Below are positions 1 to 9,712 of a DNA stretch of 64,000 bases, piece after piece. Both the position numbers and the translations under genes were made by a program. This stretch comes from DATKFM01 sp046154965 (GTDB taxonomy: Bacteria > Pseudomonadota > Alphaproteobacteria > Dongiales > Dongiaceae): contig JBJXDY010000012.1 in the NCBI GenBank assembly GCA_046154965.1, positions 23,840 to 87,839 of the forward strand, given 5' to 3'. Within the stretch, counting starts at the first letter, position 1. Every line of letters begins with the position of its first letter. Below the pieces are notes generated by a model that saw only the letters and a list, made by a program, of their open reading frames with translations, ran no database searches and was not told the DNA's origin.

Positions 1-680
1 AGCGTTGCTTTGTCGGCCGGATGCAGCGGCTGGGCGCGCGGCGTGAGCTGCAGCACGCTCGATGTCACCTTTGGCGGGGGTGTGAAAGCGCGGGGCGAGA
101 TATCGAACAGCCGCCGCACTTCGCAAAGCCACTGCACGAGCACGCTCAGACGGCCATAATCCTTGCTGCGCGGCTGCGCCGCCAACCGGTCTGCGACCTC
201 CTTCTGGAACATCAGCGTCAGGCTGGCGATGGTGTCGATTTCGTCGAGCCAGCGCAGCAGCAGCGCCGTGGCGACATTATAGGGCAGGTTGGCGACAATG
301 CGGCGCGGCGCGGGGCCGAGCGCGGCGATCTCCACCTCCAGGGCATCCGTCATCAAATAGGTAAGCCGGCCGGGAAAGGCCGCGGCGATCTCCTCCAGCA
401 CCGGCCGGCAGCGTTCATCCCGTTCCACCGCCACCACATGGGCGGCGCCGCAGTCGAGCAGGGCGCGGGTCAGGCCGCCGGGGCCGGGGCCGATCTCGAT
501 CGCCGTGCCCCGGCTGAGATCTCCGGCTGCGCGGGCGATGCGCCCGGTCAGATTGAGATCGAGAAGGAAATGCTGCCCCAGGCCACGCCGCGCCGCCAGG
601 CCATGGCGGGCAATCACGTCGCGCAGCGGAGGGAGTGAAACCGAAGCGGCAGGGGCCTGCGCGTCGGTGGCGGCCGTCAC
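1..680 (-). CDS. rsmA: 16S rRNA dimethyladenosine transferase RsmA/KsgA (3' end outside window)
   Basis: Dimethylates two adjacent adenines near the 3' end of 16S rRNA during small-subunit maturation, using SAM. The reverse strand encodes the class I methyltransferase landmarks in order: GQHFLLD near residue 30, the SAM loop EIGPGPGGLTRALL, an acidic strand end (VAVERD), and the catalytic NLPYN motif, followed by LMFQKEVADRL and the FTPPPKV segment typical of the family. About 226 codons are in the window; the C-terminal helical domain lies beyond base 1. The start is a GTG at 680-678 that overlaps the surA stop (GTGA), so the two are probably translationally coupled. pdxA, which often sits between surA and rsmA, is not here. 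No alternative identity is likely. Confidence 0.93.
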   Translation of the reverse strand, partial: MTAATDAQAPAASVSLPPLRDVIARHGLAARRGLGQHFLLDLNLTGRIARAAGDLSRGTAIEIGPGPGGLTRALLDCGAAHVVAVERDERCRPVLEEIAAAFPGRLTYLMTDALEVEIAALGPAPRRIVANLPYNVATALLLRWLDEIDTIASLTLMFQKEVADRLAAQPRSKDYGRLSVLVQWLCEVRRLFDISPRAFTPPPKVTSSVLQLTPRAQPLHPADKAT

Positions 681-1930
681 CCCCGGATATCCACGAAGGA
701 TGTGCGCCGGAGATCGCGCAGATAGCCGCGCGCCATCAGGTCCAGCCGCTCGCGCACCAGTTGGTCGCGGAGCTCTTGGTCGCTCGGGCCGCTGGTGGAG
801 AGGTTGCGCGCGCAGACCACATAGGCGGCGATGCCGTCCTCATTGCGGATCGGCTCGCTGGCCTGGCCGACGGGTTGGCCGACCGCGATGCTCTGCAGAT
901 TCCCGGGAAGCGCCGTGACATCCATGCCCGTGAGATCGCCGGTGAGGGCGTCGATTCCGGCCCCGGCCTCCGCCACGTCGTCGCAGCTGGCGATTTGCTC
1001 CCGGAGCGACCGCAGCGATTCGGCCGCGTCGGCGACTTGCGCCGGCGTTGCGCCCGCCTCGAGCTGCAGTTCGACCTGCTTCATGTCCACGGTGCCCGTC
1101 GCCACCGTGCCGACGCTTTCGCGCCGGTCGCGCAACAGCAGGATGTGAAAGCCGCCATCGCTGCGGATCGGGCCGGCAACCTCGCCCGTGTTCAGTTCCC
1201 GGACCGCGGCCGCCAGTTCCGGCGACAGATCTCCCGCCTGCACCCAGCCGAGATCGCCGCCGCGGGGCGCCGTCGACGCCTGGGAGAACTGCCGGGCCAC
1301 TGCGGAAAACTGCGCGCCCGTCTTCAATTCTTCCATCAGCCGCCGCGCCGCATCCTCGGCCTCGCTGCTGTCGGTGGCGTCGTCAGCCGCGAGGAAGATC
1401 TCGGCCAACAGATATTCCGGCTCGCCCTGGCTTTCGATGATGCGGGTGCGGGCTTCCGCGATATCCTCGGCCGTGATGACGATGCCCGACTGGAATTTGC
1501 GGCGCACCACCGTGCTCCAGGCAATTTCCGATTTGATCTGGCTTTTCAGGGATTGAAGCGGAATGCCATTCTGCGCCAGCATCTGCTCGAATTGCTCGCG
1601 GCTCATCTTGTTGTCCTCCGCCAGCGAGTCGATGCGTTCGCTGATGGCGCGCTCGGGAATCGTGATGCCCTGACGGTCAGCCTCCTGCACGCGGATCTGC
1701 TCGTCGATCAGGGCGCGCAGCACCTGCGGCGCGAGGCGCTGGCGCACTTCCGGCGTATCCTGCAGGCGCGACGCGACGATGGCGATGCGCATGCGCGTGG
1801 CAAGATCGATCTGGGTGATCGGGTCTTCATTGACGATGGCGACGATGCCCATGCTGTCTTGCGCCGGCGCCGGCGGCGAGATGACAAGGCCGGCCGCGAA
1901 GGCAAGGGCAAAAAGTCGGGGGAAGCTCAT
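677..1930 (-). CDS. surA: SurA-type periplasmic chaperone / peptidyl-prolyl isomerase
   Basis: Periplasmic chaperone that escorts outer-membrane proteins, including LptD, to the assembly machinery. The 417-residue product begins with a signal peptide (MSFPRLFALAFAAGL, cleavage probably after PAPA), then a SurA N-terminal helical domain (INEDPITQIDLATRMR, later LIDEQIRVQEADR), one parvulin-type rotamase domain (AEIFLAADD to FHILLLRDRR, about residues 175-275) and a C-terminal helix. That is close to E. coli SurA in length, although only one parvulin domain is clear to me. It lies 111 bp downstream of lptD and overlaps rsmA by 4 bp, forming a leftward group. The lptD linkage supports a role in outer-membrane assembly. 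Confidence 0.92.
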   Translation of the reverse strand: MSFPRLFALAFAAGLVISPPAPAQDSMGIVAIVNEDPITQIDLATRMRIAIVASRLQDTPEVRQRLAPQVLRALIDEQIRVQEADRQGITIPERAISERIDSLAEDNKMSREQFEQMLAQNGIPLQSLKSQIKSEIAWSTVVRRKFQSGIVITAEDIAEARTRIIESQGEPEYLLAEIFLAADDATDSSEAEDAARRLMEELKTGAQFSAVARQFSQASTAPRGGDLGWVQAGDLSPELAAAVRELNTGEVAGPIRSDGGFHILLLRDRRESVGTVATGTVDMKQVELQLEAGATPAQVADAAESLRSLREQIASCDDVAEAGAGIDALTGDLTGMDVTALPGNLQSIAVGQPVGQASEPIRNEDGIAAYVVCARNLSTSGPSDQELRDQLVRERLDLMARGYLRDLRRTSFVDIRG

Positions 1931-2041
1931 GGCTGGCGATTTCAGGCTGTTGGGTTGCGCCCACTATAGGCACAAAGCCGCCGAATCACAATGCGGGCGG
2001 AAGGTCGCAGGCGGCGCGGGAAATGCCGCAATTCCGCCCGT

Positions 2042-4255
2042 TCAAGGCTCCGTGCCAAAGCTGCCGAGGTTCTTGAACGCAATGGAGAACAGGACCTTGA
2101 TCTCGGGATCCCGCTCCTCATCCTCGTAGTTATTGCGGAAGATGGACGTGCGGATGTCGAAGCATTCGTCCTCATAGGCTATGCCGCCGCCGTAAGACAG
2201 CATGCGCCCCGCCTCCAGATCGCGCCGGGCGCCGATAAAGGCCGACCAGTAATCGTCGAATTTCGCGTTCAGCCGGGCGGCGATTTCCTGGCGGTCGCCG
2301 AAGCTGTTGTTGGGATCGGCTTCTTCCGAGAGGAACGCATAGGACACATCGACATTCAGCCAATCCGGGCCGGCTTGCATCAGCAGTTCGTCCCGCTGCG
2401 CCTGGAAGGAGTCGGCGTCGATGCGGAAGCGGTACATCAGGTCCAGATAGTCCGCGGGGTTGACGTACACCGCGCCGACGATGTCGGACAAAGCGGTGTC
2501 CAGGCCCGAGCTGCTGTCGAAGTTGTTCGTGTCGTTGAAGCTGTAGCTCTGCCCCAGGAAGACGCTGGCAAAGCCGCCTTCGTCGCCATAGATGCTCCAG
2601 CGCAGCCCGTAATTCACCCGCTGGCCGGTGTCGACGCGGTCGAGGCCGGCGAAGCGGTTGAGGTCGAACAGGTTGGTCTCGTCGAACTCGATGTCCAGGC
2701 TGTCTTCGTTCGGAATGGTGCCGGAGTTGCCGGTATCGGTGCCGGCGATGACTTGCGCGATCGGCTCGACCACCTCGTGCCAGCCCTCATGCCGCCTGAC
2801 GAACGGATAGCGCCATTCCAGCGCGATCTGCGGGAACAGGCGTCCGTCGGTGCCGTTCTCGGTCGGCCCGGACGGATTGGGATCGTTGGAGTTGGGATCG
2901 AGATCGTTGAAGGAATAGATATCGCCCTGCAGCCGTGCCGAGAGCTTGTAGATGTCGCCCCAGGGCGAGGTGTATGGCAGCACCCAGCCGCCGGTGAAGG
3001 ACAGCCGCCGGCTGTCGCGGCCATCGATGCGCGACAGCACCAGGGCGTCGGCGTCGAAAGTGAAGTAGCTGCCGAAGTAGGAGGGCGGGCTGACGTAGTT
3101 GTAATCCAGCAGCGGCAGGACGATCGGCGCCTCGTCGTTTTCATCGATATCGCGCGTGCCCTGGAAGGCGAAGGCCTGCAGCGACGCATAGTTGCGGCCG
3201 CTGAACATCTCGGCGAAGACATGGCTGGTCAGCGTGCGCTCGTCGGAGAAATCGTACAGCCGCTCATAGGTCTTGTCGGTGGCGCGCTCGATGTCGAAGC
3301 CCCACCGCCAGTTTTCGTCGGCGTCGAAACGGCCGGTGGCGTCGATATGGCCGCGGAAGTCGCCATTCTCCAGGTTCGCCTCCTGGTCATCCTCGTCGGA
3401 AAACGTGCCGCTGGCCTCCACCTCGAAGCGGCCGTCCTGCACCCGCTGGCGATAATCCGTGACCAGCACGGGAAACTCGCCGGTCGAAAAAATGGGCGTG
3501 ATGGTCACGTCCTTGTCGTCGGAGATCACCCAGTAGTAGGGCAGCCGTATCGCCGCACCCAGCTTGTCCGAATACTGGAACGACGGCGCCAGCAAGCCGC
3601 TGGCGCGCTTCACCGACGGGTCGGGGTGGCTGAAGTAGGGCGTATAGAGCACCGGCACGCCGAACATCTCGAGCCACGCATCCTCGTACTCGATGCGCTT
3701 GGTTTCCTTGTTGTGGACGACGCGGATCGCCTTGATCTGCCAGAGCGGCGGCCGCATCGGATCGTCCTTGCAGAGCTCGCAGGGCGAATAGACCGCGCGG
3801 TTAAGGGTTGTCTTCCTGCCGTCGTCGCTGCGCGTGCCCGAGGCCGCCGCCATGCGCGAGCGGTCGCTCAGCAGCAGGCGGATGGTATCCACCGTCGCCG
3901 CCTTGAGATCGGAGGTCAGCTCCACATAGTCGGCGAAAATCGTGTCGCCGTCAGGCCCGGTCAGGCTGACATTGCCGGCCGCCGTGACCTTGTTGGCGCG
4001 CTGGTTGTAGGACACCGTGTCCGCATGGACGACATTGTCGCCCTGGGAGATCTCCACATTGCCGCGCGCGGTGACGATGCCCAGTTCCTCGTCATAGGTC
4101 AGCTCGTCGGCCATCAGCAGCACCGGCTCGGTCTCCGACGGCGTTTGGGCGACGGCCTTCTTTCCGGTGATCGAGTCTTTTTCCGCCTGGGCGGGCAGGG
4201 CGGCCATCAGGACGGCAATCAAGGTGAGGGCGTGGAAACACCGCCGCAGGATCAC
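2042..4255 (-). CDS. lptD: LPS-assembly outer-membrane protein LptD
   Basis: Outer-membrane beta-barrel that inserts lipopolysaccharide into the outer leaflet with LptE. After the signal peptide there is an OstA/LptA-like jellyroll (LLMADELTYDEELGIVTARGNVEI, about residues 50-150), then a long barrel region with many aromatic alternating strands and a C-terminal aromatic-rich end. Cysteines occur as a CELC pair after the jellyroll and one near the C-terminus (DECFD), suitable for the N-to-C disulfides known in LptD. I chose the GTG at 4255-4253 because it gives a clean signal peptide (VILRRCFHALTLIAVLMAA, then ALPAQA); an in-frame ATG at 4321 adds 22 polar residues. lptF and lptG, often adjacent and upstream, are missing between it and the divergent pepA. 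Confidence 0.93.
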   Translation of the reverse strand: MILRRCFHALTLIAVLMAALPAQAEKDSITGKKAVAQTPSETEPVLLMADELTYDEELGIVTARGNVEISQGDNVVHADTVSYNQRANKVTAAGNVSLTGPDGDTIFADYVELTSDLKAATVDTIRLLLSDRSRMAAASGTRSDDGRKTTLNRAVYSPCELCKDDPMRPPLWQIKAIRVVHNKETKRIEYEDAWLEMFGVPVLYTPYFSHPDPSVKRASGLLAPSFQYSDKLGAAIRLPYYWVISDDKDVTITPIFSTGEFPVLVTDYRQRVQDGRFEVEASGTFSDEDDQEANLENGDFRGHIDATGRFDADENWRWGFDIERATDKTYERLYDFSDERTLTSHVFAEMFSGRNYASLQAFAFQGTRDIDENDEAPIVLPLLDYNYVSPPSYFGSYFTFDADALVLSRIDGRDSRRLSFTGGWVLPYTSPWGDIYKLSARLQGDIYSFNDLDPNSNDPNPSGPTENGTDGRLFPQIALEWRYPFVRRHEGWHEVVEPIAQVIAGTDTGNSGTIPNEDSLDIEFDETNLFDLNRFAGLDRVDTGQRVNYGLRWSIYGDEGGFASVFLGQSYSFNDTNNFDSSSGLDTALSDIVGAVYVNPADYLDLMYRFRIDADSFQAQRDELLMQAGPDWLNVDVSYAFLSEEADPNNSFGDRQEIAARLNAKFDDYWSAFIGARRDLEAGRMLSYGGGIAYEDECFDIRTSIFRNNYEDEERDPEIKVLFSIAFKNLGSFGTEP

Positions 4256-4411
4256 CGAGCCGCCCCCATTCTTTTGCGTTTTTGCCCTACCGCCGGATAT
4301 AGAGCAGGATTCATTCGTCAAGACCAGCCTTGACGGCCCTCAATAGGCTGTTACCGGTATGATTCCCAGCGGCGCAAAAATCGCCGCCGACTGCAAGGAG
4401 ATCTGCCTGCC

Positions 4412-5917
<1,506 letters not shown>

Positions 5918-5950
5918 TTTAGCGGCGGCCCAGAACCTATCAGTGCTCAG

Positions 5951-7447
5951 ATGAAAGTATCCTTCGCAAAGCCCGGCAGCGCGGCGCCGGGTGCGCTGGC
6001 GGTCGGTATCTTCAGCGGCCCGGAGCTGACGCCGTCGGCGGCGCGGATCGACCGCAAGACCCGCGGCGCCCTGTCCCGCGCCATTGCCGCCGGGCGCTTC
6101 CGCGGCGAGATCGGCAATGTGCTGCCGGTCATCGCACCGCGCGGCGTCGGCGCGCGCAGCATCCTGGTGGCCGGGCTCGGCAAGCCGGCGGAGTTCAACG
6201 GACTCGCGGCGGAACGGGCCGCCGGCGCGCTTGCGGCGCAGGCGCTTGCTTCGGGTGAAAGCGATCTGGCCTTTGCGATCGAGGCACCTAATGGTGAGAC
6301 CGTCGGCGCTGCAGCGCTCGCCGCCTATCTGGCCAATGCCGTCCGCCTGCGCGCCTATCGCTTCGACAAGTACCGGACGACCGAAAAGCCGGAGAGCAAG
6401 CCGCGTCTGGCGCGACTGGCGGTGCATACGGCCGATCCGTCAGCGGCCCGCGCGGCCTATGCGCCGCTCGCCAGCACCACCGACTCCGTGCTGCTGGCCC
6501 GCGACCTGATCAGCGAACCCGGCAATGTCGTCTATCCCGCCAGCTTCGCTGCCGCGGCCAAATCGCTGACCAAACTCGGCCTGAAGGTTGAAGTTCTCGG
6601 CCGCGACAAGCTACGGAAGCTCGGCCTCAATGCCATGCTCGGAGTCGCCCAGGGCAGCAGCCATGAGCCGCAGCTCGTCGCCCTGCAATGGCACGGCGCC
6701 GGCAAGACCGGCGGCGCGCCCATCGCCTTCGTCGGTAAGGGCGTCACCTTCGATACCGGCGGCATCTCCATCAAGCCGGCCGGCGGCATGGAGGAGATGA
6801 AGTACGACATGGCCGGCGCCGCCGCCGTCTACGGCGTCATGCGCTCGCTTGCCGCCCGCAAGGCCAATGTGAATGCCGTCGGCATCTGCGCCATGGTGGA
6901 GAACATGCCCGGCGACAACGCGCAGCGCCCGGGCGACGTGGTGCGCACCATGTCCGGCCAGACCATCGAGGTGATCGACACCGATGCCGAAGGCCGCCTG
7001 GTGCTGAGCGACGCACTGTATTTCGCTTATTCGCAGTACAAGCCGCGGGCCATGATCGACCTGGCGACGCTGACGGGGTCGGTGATGGTGGCGCTGGGCG
7101 TCGAGCATGGCGGCCTGTTCGCCAATGACGACAAGCTGGCGGCGCAGCTGCTGGCGGCCGGCAGGGCGTCGGGCGAGTTGCTTTGGCGCCTGCCGATGAC
7201 CGAGCACTACGACGATCTCATCAAGTCCGACATTGCCGACTGGAAGAACGACGGCGGCCGCTGGTGCGACGCCATCAACGGCGCCTCGCTGCTGAAGCAT
7301 TTCGTCGGCAACACGCCTTGGGCCCACCTGGATATCGCCGGCATGGCCTGGACCAAACAGGACCGCCCCACCGTGCCGAAGGGCGCGGTAGGTTTCGGCA
7401 TCCGCCTGCTGGATCGCCTGGTGGCGGATTGCTATGAGGGAAAGTGA
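5951..7447 (+). CDS. Leucyl aminopeptidase family protein (M17), copy 2
   Basis: Tandem paralogue of the preceding pepA, 498 residues and alignable along its whole length (shared YRFDKYRTTEKPE, DLISEPGNVVYP, GKGVTFDTGGISIKP). Metal and catalytic residues are present: Lys and Asp of GKGVTFD, Lys of SIKP, Asp of KYDMAG, and Asp/Glu/Arg of TDAEGR. Two changes stand out: the signature begins DTDAEGRL instead of NTDAEGRL, and DMGGAG has become DMAGAA. I therefore expect an active peptidase with possibly shifted substrate preference. The ATG at 5951 has no strong ribosome site; translation may depend on readthrough from copy 1, 33 bp upstream. The stop overlaps a possible GTG in the holC frame. Confidence 0.92.
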   Translation: MKVSFAKPGSAAPGALAVGIFSGPELTPSAARIDRKTRGALSRAIAAGRFRGEIGNVLPVIAPRGVGARSILVAGLGKPAEFNGLAAERAAGALAAQALASGESDLAFAIEAPNGETVGAAALAAYLANAVRLRAYRFDKYRTTEKPESKPRLARLAVHTADPSAARAAYAPLASTTDSVLLARDLISEPGNVVYPASFAAAAKSLTKLGLKVEVLGRDKLRKLGLNAMLGVAQGSSHEPQLVALQWHGAGKTGGAPIAFVGKGVTFDTGGISIKPAGGMEEMKYDMAGAAAVYGVMRSLAARKANVNAVGICAMVENMPGDNAQRPGDVVRTMSGQTIEVIDTDAEGRLVLSDALYFAYSQYKPRAMIDLATLTGSVMVALGVEHGGLFANDDKLAAQLLAAGRASGELLWRLPMTEHYDDLIKSDIADWKNDGGRWCDAINGASLLKHFVGNTPWAHLDIAGMAWTKQDRPTVPKGAVGFGIRLLDRLVADCYEGK

Positions 7448-7461
7448 GAAGCGGCGGCGCC

Positions 7462-7917
7462 ATGACCGAGATCCGCTTCTACCACCTGCAGAAGAGCACG
7501 CTGGAAGCGGCACTGCCGCCGATGCTGGAAAAAACCCTGGAGCGCGGCCAGCGGGCCGTGGTGATCGCCGGCTCCCCCGAGCGCGTCGAGGCGCTCACCT
7601 CGTATCTCTGGACCTATAACGATCGCGGCTTCCTGCCCCATGGCAGCGCCCGCGACGGCTTCGCCGAGCAGCAGCCGGTCTGGCTGACCGAAAAGGACGA
7701 GAATCCGAACGGAGCGCAGGTGCTGTTCCTCACCGATGGCGCGGTCTCAGGGCATGTGGCCGAATTCGCGCTCTGCGTCGAACTGCTGGACGGCAACGAC
7801 GAGAACGCCGTCGCCACCGGCCGCGACCGCTGGCGCGACTACAAAGCCGCCGGCCACAAACTCACCTACTGGCAGCAAAATCCCGCCGGCCGCTGGGAAC
7901 AGAAGGCGGAGGCTTAA
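7462..7917 (+). CDS. holC: DNA polymerase III subunit chi
   Basis: Clamp-loader accessory subunit that links DNA polymerase III to single-strand-binding protein. The 151-residue product has family features: N-terminal EIRFYHLQ, a central RAVVIAGSPERVEALTSYLW segment, FLPHG, QPVWLT, and a terminal region with DRWRDYKAAGHKLTYWQQ. The length fits HolC. I prefer the ATG at 7462, which starts exactly at the conserved MTEIRFYHL; a GTG at 7444 overlapping the aminopeptidase stop would add six residues and remains possible. It follows the pepA pair, the usual alphaproteobacterial order. Its last four bases overlap the end of the convergent DUF2786 gene. Confidence 0.93.
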   Translation: MTEIRFYHLQKSTLEAALPPMLEKTLERGQRAVVIAGSPERVEALTSYLWTYNDRGFLPHGSARDGFAEQQPVWLTEKDENPNGAQVLFLTDGAVSGHVAEFALCVELLDGNDENAVATGRDRWRDYKAAGHKLTYWQQNPAGRWEQKAEA

Positions 7918-8477
7918 GCCGCCACCCGCCGCAGGTTCAGCTTCAGCCCCACCACCTGATACACCGTCAACCCGGTGATCTGCACGATGTCGGCCAGCCG
8001 CAAATTGGTCTCCGTCAGCAGCACGCGCGCATGGGTCCAGGGATCGAGGCGCCGGGGATTGGCGCGGAAGCGTTTCTCCGGCAGCCGCCGCCGGGCCAGC
8101 TCCCGGGCATCGAGGCCGCGCGAGCGCGCCTCCGCCAATGCCGCCTCGCGCTTCATCTTGGCGGCATGGATCTGCCAGTCCATCAGGTGGACATAGCGGG
8201 CCTGCTCGGCTTGGGTGGCGGTGGTCTGGGAGGCGAATCCGGTCTGCTGACGGCGGGGCAGGGCGGAATCGCCGCAGGCCTCCTCCAGCGTCATGCCGTG
8301 CCGCTGCGCCATGCGCTTGGCGGCGGCCAGGGCGTTTTCCCGCTCGCCGGCGAAGGGACTCTCCGCCGCGAGTTTCAGTAACCCGTGGAAACGCTTCCTT
8401 TCCGATTCGCTAAACGACGTAGAAATCCCAGCCTCCTCAGGCTCGGCAGGCCAACATGGTTCGCCATAATGCGGCAA
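7914..8477 (-). CDS. DUF2786 domain protein with putative C-terminal helix-turn-helix
   Basis: About 187 residues. Residues 25-65 match the DUF2786 pattern (FHGLLKLAAESPFAGERENALAAAKR, then HGMTLEEA), a small helical domain of unknown function. The middle is a charged, Arg-rich linker (YVHLMDWQIHAAKMKREAALAEARSR). The last about 35 residues (VLLTETNLRLADIVQITGL, then TVYQVVGLKLNLR) read like a helix-turn-helix, suggesting nucleic-acid binding. The only start giving the full frame is a TTG at 8477-8475 with no clear ribosome site, so the N-terminus is uncertain. It converges on holC with a 4-bp overlap and is divergent from hspQ. Function is unknown; DNA binding is inference from the C-terminal pattern. 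Confidence 0.7.
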   Translation of the reverse strand: MPHYGEPCWPAEPEEAGISTSFSESERKRFHGLLKLAAESPFAGERENALAAAKRMAQRHGMTLEEACGDSALPRRQQTGFASQTTATQAEQARYVHLMDWQIHAAKMKREAALAEARSRGLDARELARRRLPEKRFRANPRRLDPWTHARVLLTETNLRLADIVQITGLTVYQVVGLKLNLRRVAA

Positions 8478-8534
8478 AGAAGTTTAATGATCGTTCAACG
8501 CATCCGCCAGCTACGAAACTGTGTTATATTGAGG

Positions 8535-8540
8535 TATAAT
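8535..8540 (+). promoter_or_regulatory. Perfect -10 hexamer upstream of hspQ
   Basis: TATAAT stands 66 bases before the hspQ ATG in an unusually AT-rich stretch (GTTATATTGAGGTATAATGG). The hexamer 17 bases upstream (TACGAA, 8512-8517) is a poor -35 match, so this may be an extended or activator-dependent promoter. I did not find a convincing heat-shock sigma-32 site nearby. Confidence 0.45.
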
Positions 8541-8605
8541 GGTTGCTGCTTTGATTCACGGGTTGCCTTTGGGGGCGCTTGGGTATCGAAGGTGAAAGCA
8601 TAGAG

Positions 8606-8938
8606 ATGACCGAGATCAGACAGGCCAAGTTCCAGATCGGGCAGATCGTCAAGCACCGGATTTTTCCGTTCCGCGGCGTGATTTTCGACGTCGATCCCAC
8701 CTTCAACAACACCGAGGAGTGGTATCAGTCGATTCCGCCGGAGGTGCGGCCGAGGAAGGATCAGCCCTTCTACCATCTGCTGGCCGAGAACGCGGAGACC
8801 ACCTACATCGCCTATGTCTCAGAACAGAATCTGCTGGTGGACGACAGCGGCAAGCCGGTGAAGCATCCGTCTGTCGGCGAACTCTTCAGCCGCCAGGACG
8901 GTGCGAAGTACGTGCTGCGGCAGCGGTCGACGAATTAA
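8606..8938 (+). CDS. hspQ: Heat shock protein HspQ (hemimethylated-DNA-binding YccV family)
   Basis: Small protein of about 110 residues; in E. coli HspQ affects Lon-dependent proteolysis and stability of mutant DnaA and binds hemimethylated DNA in vitro. The conserved core is complete: KFQIGQIVKHRIFPFRGVIF near the start, DPTFNNTEEWY, PFYHLLAE and TYIAYVSEQNL. I use the ATG at 8606 (MTEIRQAKF), which agrees with family length; a TTG at 8579 would add nine residues. GAAGGTGA lies a little far upstream of the ATG. The gene is single, divergent from the DUF2786 gene, and followed by a repeat-containing spacer. The identification is firm; a heat-shock role is taken from the family. Confidence 0.93.
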   Translation: MTEIRQAKFQIGQIVKHRIFPFRGVIFDVDPTFNNTEEWYQSIPPEVRPRKDQPFYHLLAENAETTYIAYVSEQNLLVDDSGKPVKHPSVGELFSRQDGAKYVLRQRSTN

Positions 8939-8959
8939 AGATCGCCCTCGGCAAGGAAG

Positions 8960-9135
8960 CACAATGGTTGTCGTCCGGGGCCGCCGCGTCAGCGGTGGAA
9001 CCCGGGACCCACGAACACGGGCCTATCCAGCTTGTTATCCGACCGCCCGGAGTTCATGGGGCTCCGATAACCTCGCTCGCGACAAACGCTACGCGTTTGC
9101 GCCGGACGCTCGGCTTCCGGGATGACGGATTTTTT
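8960..9135 (+). repeat. Degenerate palindromic intergenic repeat
   Basis: The 230-bp spacer after hspQ has no gene. It begins near GGTTGTCGTCCGGGG and ends near CTTCCGGGATGACGGA, an imperfect inverted pair resembling REP-like ends elsewhere in the window, and contains CCCGGGACCCACGAACACGG. It looks like a decayed dispersed repeat. Boundaries are approximate. Confidence 0.4.
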
Positions 9136-9168
9136 TCTATCGTTCTGGGACCGGCGGGCCTCGGCTAG

Positions 9169-9645
9169 CTACGTTACCGCCGCCACAAACGCCGCCATCG
9201 CCACGGCACACGCCACCGTGCGCACATGGTTCCACCGCGTCCATTCCCTGACATAGTGCGGCCAGTAATCCGCGCCCGCGGCGCTCTCCGCCGCGACGGC
9301 GGCCAGCGCGTTGTTGCGCGGCACGTTGCAGAGCATCGTCACGCCGATGCATCCGGCGATGTACAGCAGCGCCCCCACCGCCAGATAGCCGATGCCGGGA
9401 CGGGGCCACATCAGAACCACGAATACGAGGATAGCCGAACAGAACACGCCTGTTCCCAGGAACACCGTCATGAACAGCGGATTGATGACGGCCACATTGA
9501 TTGCCTGCATCGCTGCGATGCCCTGCGCCGCCGGTAAGCGCTTCAGCGCCGCCATCACGAATGCGGAAAAGGCGAAGAACACGCCAGCCATCAGCCCGCT
9601 GCCGAGTGCAGCGAGAATGATCAGGGTGACGGAGAGCGCGAACAT
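9169..9645 (-). CDS. DUF1772 (anthrone-oxygenase-like) membrane protein
   Basis: Integral membrane protein of about 158 residues with four predicted hydrophobic segments: LSVTLIILAALGSGLMAGVF, INPLFMTVFLGTGVFCSAIL, GYLAVGALLYIAGCIGVTML, and a C-terminal VACAVAMAAFVAAV. The pattern FFAFSAFVMAALKRLPAAQG, then INPLFM, then a conserved CNVPRNNAL and WTRWNHVRTV, matches DUF1772, a family that also includes fungal anthrone oxygenases. I start at the ATG at 9645 (MFALSV); an upstream frame extends to 9705 but adds polar residues. It lies just downstream of the broken acetyltransferase on the same strand. Substrate and reaction are unknown. Confidence 0.8.
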   Translation of the reverse strand: MFALSVTLIILAALGSGLMAGVFFAFSAFVMAALKRLPAAQGIAAMQAINVAVINPLFMTVFLGTGVFCSAILVFVVLMWPRPGIGYLAVGALLYIAGCIGVTMLCNVPRNNALAAVAAESAAGADYWPHYVREWTRWNHVRTVACAVAMAAFVAAVT

Positions 9646-9712
9646 CGTGGTCACCGATCCGGCCTTTGGGATGACAGCAGAGAACTGGCACACATGATAA
9701 CCCAATTCGAGT

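Noticed and set aside
1991..4333. 780-codon open frame on the + strand opposite lptD
   Set aside because: Composition-driven shadow of a GC-rich gene; no domain, and the reverse strand has complete LptD.
4350..4390. Promoter TTGACG...TATGAT ahead of the first pepA gene
   Set aside because: The spacer is 22 bases, outside the usable range.
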